Shown piece after piece: positions 55,127 through 63,832 of a stretch of DNA of 64,000 nt. Position numbers and translations under genes: made by a program. Source of the stretch: Clostridium guangxiense (lineage in GTDB: Bacteria > Bacillota > Clostridia > Clostridiales > Clostridiaceae). Position 1 is the stretch's first letter, and every line of letters begins with the position of its first letter. The notes below the pieces were generated by a model. It made no database searches. It was not told where the DNA came from and saw only the letters and a list, made by a program, of their open reading frames with translations. The stretch spans positions 58,056-122,055 of the forward strand of contig NZ_JAJNKE010000002.1 in assembly GCF_021043395.1 (NCBI RefSeq). The letters run 5' to 3'.

Positions 55127-56482
55127 ATGTCAACAAAATATGTACATGATATGACACAAGGAAATGAAATTTCACTTTTGATAAGGTTTTCTCTGCCGAT
55201 GCTTATCGGCAATATTTTTCAACAGTTTTATAATATAATTGATTCTATTGTTGTAGGAAAATATGTTGGCGCTAATGCTTTGGCAGCAGTTGGTGCTACT
55301 GGTTCCTTAAACTTTTTGTTTTTTTCTGTGTGTTTAGGGTTATCGGTTGGAATAGGAATCATTATTTCACAGTACTTTGGTGCTAAACAAGAAGAACATG
55401 TTAAAAGAGCCATTACCAATGCAATTTATGTTATTGGAACAGCAGGAATAGTTATGAGTATATTAGCTGTTATTTTTGCACGTTTAGTTTTACAAATCAT
55501 GCAGACACCACCTGAAATTTTAGATGATGCTACTAGATTTTTAAGAATTGTATCTGGCGGTATGATAGCAGTGGCAGCATATAATGCTATAGCTGCGATA
55601 CTTAGAGCTTTAGGGGATTCAAAAACACCTCTAATTTTTTTAGTTGCGTCTTGCGCAATCAATGTTGTTTTAGATTTGATTTTTGTTCTTAAATTTGGAT
55701 TCGGTGTAGTTGGGACAGCTTATGCTACTGTAATTTCTCAAGGAACTGCGGCTTTTGGCTGTGCTGCCTTTGCAGTATTAAAAAATCCGTATTTCAAATT
55801 GAAAAGAAAACATTGGGAGGTAAGCTGGCCAATTATTAATAAATGTATAAAGATTGGTATTCCTGTAGCAGTACAAAATTCTATGATTGCTTTGTCTTTA
55901 GTGGCATTGCAAGGAGTTGTAAATCACTTTGGAGAGATAGCTGTTGCTGCCTATACCGCAACAAGTAGAGTAGAGCAGCTTATACAGCAGCCTTTTAATT
56001 CCTTAGGTGCAGCAATGTCTACTTTTGCAGGACAGAATATGGGAGCTAATAAACTAGAGCGAGTTAAAAAAGGATATCATAAAAGCATTTTAATAGTGAT
56101 TGTGTTTAGCATCGTGGCACTTATTGCAGCTCAACTTGGTGGACATGCTATTATGCAAGTATTTGTTAATGATAAAGCTGTAATAGCGCTTGGAGCTAAG
56201 GCAATTAAGATTACTAGTTGCATGTATTTTCCACTTGGAATGATTTATATTACAAGGGGATTATTAAATGGTACAGGAGATGCATTTTATGCTATGATTA
56301 ATGGTTTTGTAGAGGTTATTGGAAGAGTTGGGTTTTCAAGTGCTTTGGCTATGGTTCCTGCTTTTGGAGTTTGGAGTGTATGGCTCACTACAGGGCTTAC
56401 ATGGCTTATTACAGGTACTGCGAGTGTAGTACGTTATAAACAAGGTAAGTGGAGAGAAAAATCAATAGTTGTACATAAGTAA
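55127..56482 (+). CDS. MATE-family efflux transporter
   Basis: A 451-residue, 12-helix multidrug/toxin exporter. It begins with MTQGNEISLLIRFSLPMLIGNIFQQFYNIIDSIVVGKYVGANALAAVGATG, the classic MATE helix 1-2 region. The second half repeats the fold (IKIGIPVAVQNSMIALSLVALQ; FNSLGAAMSTFAGQNMGANKLERVKKGY). GGGGTAAGGGAT precedes the ATG. Substrates cannot be told from sequence; Na+- or H+-driven export of cationic drugs is usual. It stands alone. Confidence 0.93.
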   Translation: MSTKYVHDMTQGNEISLLIRFSLPMLIGNIFQQFYNIIDSIVVGKYVGANALAAVGATGSLNFLFFSVCLGLSVGIGIIISQYFGAKQEEHVKRAITNAIYVIGTAGIVMSILAVIFARLVLQIMQTPPEILDDATRFLRIVSGGMIAVAAYNAIAAILRALGDSKTPLIFLVASCAINVVLDLIFVLKFGFGVVGTAYATVISQGTAAFGCAAFAVLKNPYFKLKRKHWEVSWPIINKCIKIGIPVAVQNSMIALSLVALQGVVNHFGEIAVAAYTATSRVEQLIQQPFNSLGAAMSTFAGQNMGANKLERVKKGYHKSILIVIVFSIVALIAAQLGGHAIMQVFVNDKAVIALGAKAIKITSCMYFPLGMIYITRGLLNGTGDAFYAMINGFVEVIGRVGFSSALAMVPAFGVWSVWLTTGLTWLITGTASVVRYKQGKWREKSIVVHK

Positions 56483-56714
56483 AAATAATATAATTATTTA
56501 GTTATGTTTTAAAAGAATACTAATAAAAATTTATGAAATTATGTATTACAAAATTTACTTAACATGAAATTTGCTATTTTTATTAGTTATATCCTATATA
56601 ATACAAATTTATTTAAGTTATACAGGATATATTTGACATTTTTGATTTTAGTGATAATATGGAATTCATATGAATTAATGTACATAATTTACAAAAACGA
56701 TATGGGGATTTTTT

Positions 56715-56852
56715 ATGAAAAAATTTTTGATTTCATCGATTTTATGTGCTTCGCTAATTACAACTTTGGGAATGACTATTTTTGCAGCAAGTATTTTTTC
56801 ATCTAATTCACATACTGGTCACTTACCAGGATCAGACAACTGGAATAGATGA
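56715..56852 (+). CDS. small secreted peptide, 45 residues
   Basis: ATG 56715 with GGGG eight bases upstream opens 45 codons. A clear signal peptide (MKKFLISSILCASLITTLG, hydrophobic core, AxA-like end TIFAA) precedes a mature part of about 20 residues containing SSNSHTGHLPGSDNWNR. No cysteine is in the mature part. It could be a peptide signal, a bacteriocin-like peptide or the stub of a truncated secreted protein. The following 190 bases contain no continuation I can recognise, and a terminator follows at 57040. Confidence 0.55.
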   Translation: MKKFLISSILCASLITTLGMTIFAASIFSSNSHTGHLPGSDNWNR

Positions 56853-57039
56853 ATAAATTTCAACTTATATGGGGCAAAAAAATAGATAAGACAAAAATGG
56901 ATACTCACTAGTTTTTATCCACTGAAAATATTTGAAAAATATAAATTTAATCAACATTAAAATGAACGCTGAAAAGCATGACTTTGACGAAATTTATATA
57001 AGGTCAGATATTAATGATACACTTAGTTGATGCATTAAA

Positions 57040-57082
57040 AGGTCTTTAGGTATATATAAAAATATCTAGAGACTTTTTTATT
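57040..57082 (+). terminator. rho-independent terminator
   Basis: GGTCTTTAG (57041-57049) pairs with CTAGAGACT (57066-57074), followed by TTTTTT. The surrounding 490-bp gap (56853-57343) is otherwise AT-rich with no gene recognised. Confidence 0.75.
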
Positions 57083-57343
57083 TGACACTACATAAAAAAT
57101 TAGGCATAATAAAAAAATTTATATATATTAAAAAATTGCATATGAATGAAACCTTTTGAGAGTAATTCAAGAAAAATATAAACTTCAATAGGCGTGATTT
57201 TTGTTATTTTTTTAGGAAAATGATGAAATAAAAAGTATTTAAAACTTTTATAAAACAACTAACAAATAAATATCAATATTTGGAAATTTGTTGTATACTT
57301 TAATTGTTATATATAATAAAAATGAGATGGAGTAAAAGAAAAA

Positions 57344-58840
57344 ATGAAAAGGTACAAGCAAGTTACAAAAAGAGATTTGGTTTTATCAATGGCGGCCGAC
57401 TTATTATTTATATTAGTATATTGGATTTCATTTTATGAACTATACACTTTATGTAGATTTGGAAGAATCAATAATAATATAAGTATATTGTTTGGGTGCA
57501 TGGTATTCTTTTTGGCTTGGTTTATAATTCTAATAATTAGAACTGTGAAAAAGCCAGAAGCTGCACTAGAGCAAAGTTTAGATAGAAGTGAGTTCTATTC
57601 GAAGTGTAAGACTAAGTGGATTTGTGTAGTTATAATAGGAATAGTTCTCATAACATGTTTTTATGGAGTAAAAATATATCATAGTGGAACAAAATACAAT
57701 GGAAAACTAGCATGGGTTTTAGAAGATTTAAAGAATAAAAGAACTGTAAAACTTGAGCATGATAATATATATAAAGATGGCATAGACGGGATTTTTACAG
57801 ATATCAACTCTAAAGTAAATATGCCTAAGAAGCTGTATATTTCAAATAATTTTAGTCTTAAATTTGATTCTAACGGAAAAATTATATCTTTTGATACATA
57901 TCTTTATGGAAAAAATGATAAAGGTAAGCTCCAGAGTTATTTAATTAGTTATGATAGCATTAAGTCAGGAAATGTAACTGTACTTTTAAATGGTTATGTA
58001 AATGCGAATTATAGCAAGGATAAACTTTTAGCACCATTAATTGAGACAATGAAGGTAATTCCACTTAAGAAGACAGTTAGCAGATGGAATGAAAAACAAT
58101 ATGGCATTCTTTATTATGGCAAGCGAAGCTTTGGATATAACACAAATGGCATTGTTTATATTGATTCAAAGAGAAATATGAATTCAAATGTTAATGCCTA
58201 CTCAGAAATAATAGGATATATTGTTTCTGTATTTGTGCCAGGGAAAGAGAGTATAGATACTCCTGTAAGATATAATTTAGTAGATAATATATATAATACT
58301 AAAACATCACAATCTTCAAAGGGAAAAGATGATATTGCTGATGAGTCTTATAATGCTACAAATCAATTTTATTTATCCAAAAAGGTTGGATATCGTTTAA
58401 AAGTAACAGCAGTAGCATTAGGAAATAGAGCTTATTCACTAAACAAAACTACTGATGGGGGAGTCACATGGAAAACTATAAATGAGGATCCATTTTCAGG
58501 AGTTATAGGTTCGGCAGCTGGAATAACTTTCTTGAATGATAAACTTGGATTTTTATGCTTATCCTATAATGGTGGAGGTAATGGACAATTATATCGTACA
58601 GAAGATGGAGGGATATCTTACAAAAAGATTGATTTTCCAGAGGTAAAAGTATCGTTAAATAATGGTCAAACTTATAATCCTTTTGATTTACCTGGAATGC
58701 CTTATAAGAAAGATGGAAGTCTTAATGTTTTAGTGGGACAAGGATCCGATGGAGATTATAATGCAGGATGCAAGGCCTTGTATCAATCAAAAGATGATGG
58801 AATAACATGGCGCTATGTAAAAGAAGTTCCTAAAGCTTAA
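57344..58840 (+). CDS. membrane protein with Asp-box (BNR-like) repeats
   Basis: A 498-residue protein with three hydrophobic segments in the first 110 residues (about 13-33, 45-65, 92-112) and a large extracytoplasmic part. The C-terminal 150 residues contain three Asp-box-like repeats (NKTTDGGVTWKTI, YRTEDGGISYKKI, YQSKDDGITWRYV), the pattern of beta-propeller blades in sialidases and photosystem assembly factors. No catalytic sialidase residues are evident. It may bind a ligand at the cell surface; function unknown. GGAGT precedes the ATG. Confidence 0.75.
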   Translation: MKRYKQVTKRDLVLSMAADLLFILVYWISFYELYTLCRFGRINNNISILFGCMVFFLAWFIILIIRTVKKPEAALEQSLDRSEFYSKCKTKWICVVIIGIVLITCFYGVKIYHSGTKYNGKLAWVLEDLKNKRTVKLEHDNIYKDGIDGIFTDINSKVNMPKKLYISNNFSLKFDSNGKIISFDTYLYGKNDKGKLQSYLISYDSIKSGNVTVLLNGYVNANYSKDKLLAPLIETMKVIPLKKTVSRWNEKQYGILYYGKRSFGYNTNGIVYIDSKRNMNSNVNAYSEIIGYIVSVFVPGKESIDTPVRYNLVDNIYNTKTSQSSKGKDDIADESYNATNQFYLSKKVGYRLKVTAVALGNRAYSLNKTTDGGVTWKTINEDPFSGVIGSAAGITFLNDKLGFLCLSYNGGGNGQLYRTEDGGISYKKIDFPEVKVSLNNGQTYNPFDLPGMPYKKDGSLNVLVGQGSDGDYNAGCKALYQSKDDGITWRYVKEVPKA

Positions 58841-58893
58841 TATCTAAAATTATAAAATATTAAATATATTTTTTATATGAAAAATGGAGATAA

Positions 58894-59007
58894 AGGCAAA
58901 GAAACTTAGAAATATATAAGCTGTATAAAAATGGAATAAAGATTACAGAGTTTTTAAATGAATATAGCCTTTCAGAAGACAGCATAAGGAAAATTGTGTT
59001 AGACTAA
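58894..59007 (+). pseudogene. remnant of a small helix-turn-helix protein
   Basis: An open stretch without a start codon reads LEIYKLYKNGIKITEFL then NEYSLSEDSIRKIVLD and a stop. This is the typical helix-turn-helix pattern of small Mor-like or transposase-related DNA-binding proteins. An upstream stop (58891-58893) cuts it off. It is probably decayed. Confidence 0.45.
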
Positions 59008-59100
59008 GTGATATGCAACTGCTAGTTGTCAGAGTTGTTATGTTAAATTGGTAGAAATATGCTGATAGTAATAGTATACTGATTTTAGAGGTGAAGAAAA

Positions 59101-59781
59101 ATGAGTTTTCAGAAACAGCTGCAAGCACTCAGAAAATCAAGGGGATTATCGCAGGAAAAGCTAGCTGAAGTTTTAGGGGTATCCAGGCAGGCAGTTGCAA
59201 AGTGGGAAGCTTCTCAGTCATATCCTGATATTGCTAGATTAATTGCATTAAGTGAGTTCTTTAATGTAAGTATTGATGAACTAGTGAATGATTATGAGGA
59301 AAATTGTCGTTTAAATATAGAAGAGAACAAAGTTAGTTTTACTGATGAAAAGGTAATAGATTTTTTAATAAGGGCTAAAAAATCAACGTATGCAGGAAAA
59401 GGCGATGAAACTAAACCTTCAAGGCCTAATTCCCATGACCTTGAGTATATAGAAGACGATTTGAAATATATTGATACATATTTAGGTGGAGAACAATTTT
59501 CAGGAGAAGAAGCTTTGTGGAAAAATAATGTTCCTTTTTGGGCCATGAATTATACAGGAAGAGTTTTAAGTGAAGAATTTTCTGGAAATTTTTTAAAGGA
59601 AGTATTGAGATTAGTAACTAAAGCTAATCCTTATCGCGGACCAATTATATATCAAAGAGGGCAGTATAAATATCACTGTATTATTAACGGAGATTTTAAA
59701 TGGTTTCAAGGATATGAGGAAATTTACTATAATAATAGTAAGACCTATGAATGTTTTTTTCATGGTGGAAAAATTGAATAA
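59101..59781 (+). CDS. XRE-family regulator with C-terminal DUF5680-like domain
   Basis: 226 residues. The N-terminal helix-turn-helix (FQKQLQALRKSRGLSQEKLAEVLGVSRQAVAKWEASQSYPDIARLIALSEFFNVSIDELV, about residues 3-62) is the common Firmicutes XRE type. The C-terminal 130 residues (VIDFLIRAKKSTYAGKGDETKPSRPNSHDLEY, GEEALWKNNVPFWAMNYTGRVL, YHCIINGDFKWFQGYEEIYYNN) form a domain often found with this HTH, perhaps binding a small ligand. GAGGTG precedes the ATG. The aminopeptidase gene begins 13 bp later, so they likely share a transcript. Confidence 0.88.
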   Translation: MSFQKQLQALRKSRGLSQEKLAEVLGVSRQAVAKWEASQSYPDIARLIALSEFFNVSIDELVNDYEENCRLNIEENKVSFTDEKVIDFLIRAKKSTYAGKGDETKPSRPNSHDLEYIEDDLKYIDTYLGGEQFSGEEALWKNNVPFWAMNYTGRVLSEEFSGNFLKEVLRLVTKANPYRGPIIYQRGQYKYHCIINGDFKWFQGYEEIYYNNSKTYECFFHGGKIE

Positions 59782-59794
59782 TGGAGATAATATT

Positions 59795-60664
59795 ATGAAA
59801 TTAAGTAGAAATGATTTATGTTGGTGCAGAAGTGGATTAAAGTATAAGAATTGTCACTTTGAATTTGATAAGAAGTTAAAAAATTTAAAGAGACAAGGAG
59901 TCATAATACCAACGAGAAAAATGATAAAAAATAAAGAACAAGTTGAGGGAATAAGAAAAAGTGCAATAATTAATAATGGTCTTTTAGATTTAATTAGCGA
60001 GAATATTAAAGAGGGAATGACAACAGAAGAGATAGACAAATTAGCATATGAATACACAGTAGATAATGGAGGAATCCCAGCAACTCTTAATTATGAAGGA
60101 TATCCTAAAAGCATTTGCACATCTATAAATAATGTAGTATGTCATGGAATACCAAATAAAGATGTGGTGCTTAAAAGTGGAGACATAGTAAATGTAGATG
60201 CGACAACTATACTAAATGGATACTATTCAGATGCATCAAGAATGTTTATGATTGGTGAGGTAAGTAAGGAAGCTAAAAAACTAGTTGAAGTAACTAAAGA
60301 GTGTTTAGAAAAAGGACTTAAAGCAGTTAAGCCTTGGGGATTTTTAGGAGATATAGGGGCTGTAATTCAGGAGTATGCAGAAAGTGAAGGTTGCTCAGTA
60401 GTTAGAGAATTTGGCGGTCATGGAGTTGGAATAGATATTCATGAAGATCCTTATGTTTGTCATGTAGGAAAAAAGGGAACTGGAATGGTTTTGGCACCTG
60501 GAATGGTGTTTACAATTGAACCAATGATAAATGCTGGAGGACGTGAAATAGTTATAGATGAAAGCGATGGATGGACTGTTCTAACAGCTGATGGCTCGCT
60601 TTCAGCACAGTGGGAAAATACTGTTCTTGTAACTGAAAATGGCATAGAGATAATTGCAAAGTAA
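59795..60664 (+). CDS. map: type I methionine aminopeptidase with N-terminal SEC-C zinc motif
   Basis: Removes N-terminal methionine from new proteins. About 289 residues from ATG 59795 (GGAG upstream). The first 25 residues are a SEC-C motif (RNDLCWCRSGLKYKNCH), a zinc finger shared with SecA that may bind the ribosome. The catalytic M24 domain has CHGIPN, the metal-binding VNVDATTILNGYYSDASRMF (two Asp), GGHGVGIDIHEDPYV (His), FTIEPMI (Glu) and QWENTVLVTE (Glu). Its TAA stop lies inside the left arm of a foldback repeat. It is probably a second Map besides a housekeeping copy. Confidence 0.93.
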   Translation: MKLSRNDLCWCRSGLKYKNCHFEFDKKLKNLKRQGVIIPTRKMIKNKEQVEGIRKSAIINNGLLDLISENIKEGMTTEEIDKLAYEYTVDNGGIPATLNYEGYPKSICTSINNVVCHGIPNKDVVLKSGDIVNVDATTILNGYYSDASRMFMIGEVSKEAKKLVEVTKECLEKGLKAVKPWGFLGDIGAVIQEYAESEGCSVVREFGGHGVGIDIHEDPYVCHVGKKGTGMVLAPGMVFTIEPMINAGGREIVIDESDGWTVLTADGSLSAQWENTVLVTENGIEIIAK

Positions 60665-60790
60665 CAATTTAAAAAACTCTAATAAATCTTGGTGAAAAAA
60701 TCACAAAATACTTACATGTTTCAATTTGCATTTTTTCACTTTAGATTTATAGAATTTTTTTAATACAACGAAGCATTGTTAATTCGCAAT
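60655..60790 (+). repeat. foldback element family, copy D (short form)
   Basis: GCAAAGTAACAAT (60655-60667) pairs with ATTGTTAATTCGC (60775-60787). Inner arms AATAAATCTT-GGTGAAAAAA (60681-60700) pair with TTTTTTCACT-TTAGATTTAT (60731-60750). Its right part (TTTAGATTTATAGAATTTTTTTAA, then ACGAAGCATTGTTA) is close to the complement of copy A. It lacks the head region of A-C and fills the gap between two convergent genes; the aminopeptidase stop codon is within its left arm. Confidence 0.8.
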
Positions 60791-60794
60791 TATT

Positions 60795-61160
60795 TTATTT
60801 ACCTAGATCATTCCAATGTTCTTTTGCCGAACTTAATTCAATTAATGCTGAGGATTTATCTTTAGCAGCAATAGAGGCTTTAAGACGGGCAATATTTAAA
60901 GAAATATTATTTATTTCAGTTCTTTCAGTGCTGAATTGAATTCTCTTAATAACAATTTCCCAAGCAGAATCTAATTTTTTTGTGTTTTGTTCTGCTAGTT
61001 TCCAATTCTCTGATAATACTGCTTTTGTGGTTATATCAATATTTTTTATGACATCGTCGTAGCTTCCTCTAGGTTTCTTAAGAAATGGACCACTAAGCAT
61101 GATTAGTATAAAAAAGATTAAGATTAAAATAGGAATTAACATAGCAAATAATTTTTTCAT
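60795..61160 (-). CDS. DUF4363-family protein
   Basis: 121 residues: one N-terminal transmembrane segment or signal anchor (LFAMLIPILILIFFILIMLSG, about 4-24), then a helical extracytoplasmic domain (DITTKAVLSENWKLAEQNTKKLDSAWEIVIKRIQFSTERTEIN, LARLKASIAAKDKSSALIELSSAKEHWNDLGK). DUF4363 proteins are often encoded next to DUF421 genes, as here, which suggests a shared envelope role, unknown in detail. AAGGTG lies upstream of the start. Confidence 0.85.
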   Translation of the reverse strand: MKKLFAMLIPILILIFFILIMLSGPFLKKPRGSYDDVIKNIDITTKAVLSENWKLAEQNTKKLDSAWEIVIKRIQFSTERTEINNISLNIARLKASIAAKDKSSALIELSSAKEHWNDLGK

Positions 61161-61234
61161 TATTGCACCTTCTTTTATAAGAATACATCAATTTTCAAGT
61201 TTGAAATAAGGCGAAGTTCAGTTAGAGTATAATT

Positions 61235-61954
61235 TTAATATGGACCTTTAAAGTCATGATTTTTTTGTATTTTATCTTTAAATTTATCTATGTATAGAGA
61301 ATCTGAGGCTTCATAAGTAGCTAAAAAAACATCAGAAGGGTCATTTACGCCTTGTTTCTTTAGTTCTGACTTAAGCCATTGGCGATTGCGATTAATTTGT
61401 TTTAAATTTAAATCTACAACAACGCCATCATAAATTAAATCTATACCTATTCCAATTTTAGTTGATGGGATATTCATATCGTTTGCAGTTGCAGGCTGTA
61501 ATCCAGGTTTTTTTAAAACAGAAAGCTCACCGTTTGCTTCTAATATTGCAAAATGAACTTCGCTTATGTCAAATATATTCTTGCATCTTAATTGCTGCTG
61601 TAGATTTGCAGCAGTGTATCTTAACTTTTGCATATTTTTTTCTAATATTTTACCATTCATTATTATTATAACTGGTTCTCCTTCTATATATCTTGCTGCA
61701 GTTCTTGATTTTGTTGTGAGAAAATCAATAGCTAATCCAGCAGCTACCCAAGTAAAAAGTCCGACCCAATGAGGCCAAGCCATGCTTGATAAATCAGTTG
61801 TCATGCTGCCTGCTATAGATCCAATGGTAATTCCTAATATGTAATCAAATGAGGTAAGTTGGGATATTTGTTTCTTGCCCAGAAGTTCAGTAAATATCAA
61901 TAATGATAAAAAAGCCATAATTGCTCTTACAAATACTACAAGCCCTTCGTTCAA
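61235..61954 (-). CDS. DUF421 (YetF-like) membrane protein
   Basis: About 240 residues: three transmembrane helices (about 7-25, 38-58, 62-85), then the soluble YetF domain (RYIEGEPVIIIMNGKILEKNMQKLRYTAANLQQQLRCKNIFDISEVHFAILEANGELSVLKK). The family is widespread in spore formers; some YetF-type proteins occur in spores, but the function is open. The start is TTG at 61954-61952: GGAGTG lies six bases upstream, while the longer in-frame ATG at 62023 lacks a ribosome site. The DUF4363 gene follows after 74 bp. Confidence 0.88.
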   Translation of the reverse strand: MNEGLVVFVRAIMAFLSLLIFTELLGKKQISQLTSFDYILGITIGSIAGSMTTDLSSMAWPHWVGLFTWVAAGLAIDFLTTKSRTAARYIEGEPVIIIMNGKILEKNMQKLRYTAANLQQQLRCKNIFDISEVHFAILEANGELSVLKKPGLQPATANDMNIPSTKIGIGIDLIYDGVVVDLNLKQINRNRQWLKSELKKQGVNDPSDVFLATYEASDSLYIDKFKDKIQKNHDFKGPY

Positions 61955-62057
61955 TGATATCACTCCATATTTAAGTTTTACTATATTATAGTAGGATAAC
62001 ACAAAATTGTCATGATTATTCACGTAAAATTATTATTAGTTTACATAAAAAGAAAAA

Positions 62058-62287
62058 GACAATATACTGACTTTATTTTTGCGCAGATTTATAATAAAAG
62101 TAAATACATTGTCTATATAAAAAGTCAAATTTATTGCTTTGGCTAGAACTATATGCACAAACTTTATTTTTGAGACGTAAAAAATAGCCTGTATATTAGT
62201 GAATGAAGAAAAACAATAAAAATATTTGACAGTATATTGACTTTTATTAATTAAGATGATACTATTAATTTAGACAGTAAGCTTACT
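62058..62287 (+). promoter_or_regulatory. promoter and operator-like repeats before the MarR gene
   Basis: TTGACT (62237-62242), a 17-bp spacer and TACTAT (62260-62265) form a promoter. AGTAAGCTTACT (62276-62287) is a perfect palindrome between start site and ribosome site. GACAATATACTGACTTTA (about 62058) and GACAGTATATTGACTTTT (about 62228) are near-identical direct repeats 170 bp apart. These suit autoregulation by the MarR protein and possible looping. Confidence 0.55.
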
Positions 62288-62306
62288 ATTTTATAGGAGG
62301 ATTTTT

Positions 62307-62891
62307 ATGAGTAAATTTGAAGAGATGGATAATTACAGAGAAATATTTTTAATACAGCAAATTTATACAACAATATTTTCTCTTACAAATAAGATGCAGG
62401 TGCATGAAGCTAAATATTTTGATAAATTGTCTTCTAGGCAACTCATGGCAATAATGGCAATTTACCATTTACCAGAAGGGAAAGCAACACTAAATAATAT
62501 TGCTAAAAAGCTTGGGACTACTAAACAAAGTGTAAAGCAAATTATAACAATATTAGAGAATAAGGGTTATGTTATTACGATGCCTAGTGAAAGTGATAAA
62601 CGGGCGGTTAATGTGAGTGTTACAGAGGCAGGACGTGAGGCAACTATAGAAAGCGGAAAAAAATCTACATACTTTTTTGCAGAACTTTCAAAGTCTCTTA
62701 CAAGAGAGGAAATGGAAATATTGTGGATGCTTTTAAAGAAGATGTACCGATTTGATGGTGAAGAAATGGACGGTTTTGAAGAAAATGCAAATGCAAATAT
62801 AGGAATTGAAGAGAAGAAACTAGAAAAGGAAAATGAAAAGTTATTAAAAGAGTTCGGAAGAATAAGAAATGGAGGAAATAAAAATGAATAA
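62307..62891 (+). CDS. MarR-family transcriptional regulator
   Basis: 194 residues. The winged helix (residues about 45-130) shows LSSRQLMAIMAIYHLPEGKATLNNIAKKLGTTKQSVKQIITILENKGYVITMPSESDKRAVNVSVTEAG, the MarR recognition helix and the wing with DKRA. A charged C-terminal tail (NIGIEEKKLEKENEKLLKEFGRI) extends past the normal MarR length. AGGAGG precedes the ATG. The ABC ATPase gene overlaps its stop by 8 bp, so it most likely controls this export operon in response to a toxic compound. Confidence 0.92.
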   Translation: MSKFEEMDNYREIFLIQQIYTTIFSLTNKMQVHEAKYFDKLSSRQLMAIMAIYHLPEGKATLNNIAKKLGTTKQSVKQIITILENKGYVITMPSESDKRAVNVSVTEAGREATIESGKKSTYFFAELSKSLTREEMEILWMLLKKMYRFDGEEMDGFEENANANIGIEEKKLEKENEKLLKEFGRIRNGGNKNE

Positions 62892-63822
62892 TACGCTTAC
62901 AGTTAAGAATTTAGAAAAAATTTATGATGGCAAGAAAGGTGTTAAAGGAATAAGTTTTCAGGTGAAGGAAGGTGAAATACTTGGTCTGCTTGGGCCAAAT
63001 GGAGCAGGAAAAAGTACAACTATTAATATTTTAGCTACAATACTAAAAGCGGACAGCGGAGAGGTAAATATACTTGGAAAGGACTTTAGAAGGGATGCAA
63101 AGACTATAAAATATGGAATTGGAATAGTTCCGCAGGATTTAGCTATTTACGAGGAAATTTCCGCTGAAGCAAATGTGCGATTCTTTGCAAGCTTATATAA
63201 ATTAAAGGGTAAACAGCTTGAAGATAATGTAAAAGAAGCACTTGAATTAGTAGCACTTTATGACAGGAAAGATGACAAGCCAAAGACTTTTTCAGGAGGA
63301 ATGAAGAGAAGACTTAACATAGCTTGTGCTATTGCGCATAAACCAAAGCTTATTATTATGGATGAGCCAACAGTAGGCATTGATCCTCAATCGAGAAATC
63401 ATATATTAGAATCTATTAAAAGGCTTAGGAAAAATGGAGCAACTATAATTTATTCTACACACTACATGGAAGAGGTAGAAGCAATTTCAGATAGAATTAT
63501 AATTATGAATGAAGGGAAAATTATTGCAGAAGGTACCAAAGAGGAACTTAAAAAAGAAGTTGATGATCAGATAACCTATTCTATTAAGGTCAGCGATGTA
63601 AGTAAGTTAAAAGATGATGAATTTGATAAAATAGAAGGTGTATTAAAAACAAAAATATCAGAAAATTCAGTAAAAATAACTGCAAAAAAATCTAAAAATA
63701 GCTTTAATAAAATAATATCAGAAATAACTAAAACAGATTGCACCATTGAAGGTATGACAAGTACAGAAGCCTCTTTAGAAACTGTATTTCTAGAACTAAC
63801 AGGAAAAAAATTAAGAGATTAG
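62884..63822 (+). CDS. ABC exporter ATPase (drug/DrrA type)
   Basis: About 312 residues: Walker A LLGPNGAGKSTTINIL near residue 35, Q-loop GIVPQDLAIYEE, signature FSGGMKRRLNIACAI near 137, Walker B LIIMDEPTVGIDPQ and switch His in YSTHYMEEVEAISDR. A C-terminal DrrA-like domain follows (about 215-310). ATG 62884 has GGAGG upstream and overlaps the MarR stop, so the genes are coupled. It partners the ABC-2 permease that starts 10 bp downstream. Confidence 0.93.
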   Translation: MNNTLTVKNLEKIYDGKKGVKGISFQVKEGEILGLLGPNGAGKSTTINILATILKADSGEVNILGKDFRRDAKTIKYGIGIVPQDLAIYEEISAEANVRFFASLYKLKGKQLEDNVKEALELVALYDRKDDKPKTFSGGMKRRLNIACAIAHKPKLIIMDEPTVGIDPQSRNHILESIKRLRKNGATIIYSTHYMEEVEAISDRIIIMNEGKIIAEGTKEELKKEVDDQITYSIKVSDVSKLKDDEFDKIEGVLKTKISENSVKITAKKSKNSFNKIISEITKTDCTIEGMTSTEASLETVFLELTGKKLRD

Positions 63823-63832
63823 GGGTGGAAAC

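Noticed and set aside
56564-56806. 80-residue hydrophobic frame
   Set aside because: It has no ribosome site, covers the promoter and overlaps the better-supported small secreted peptide in another frame.
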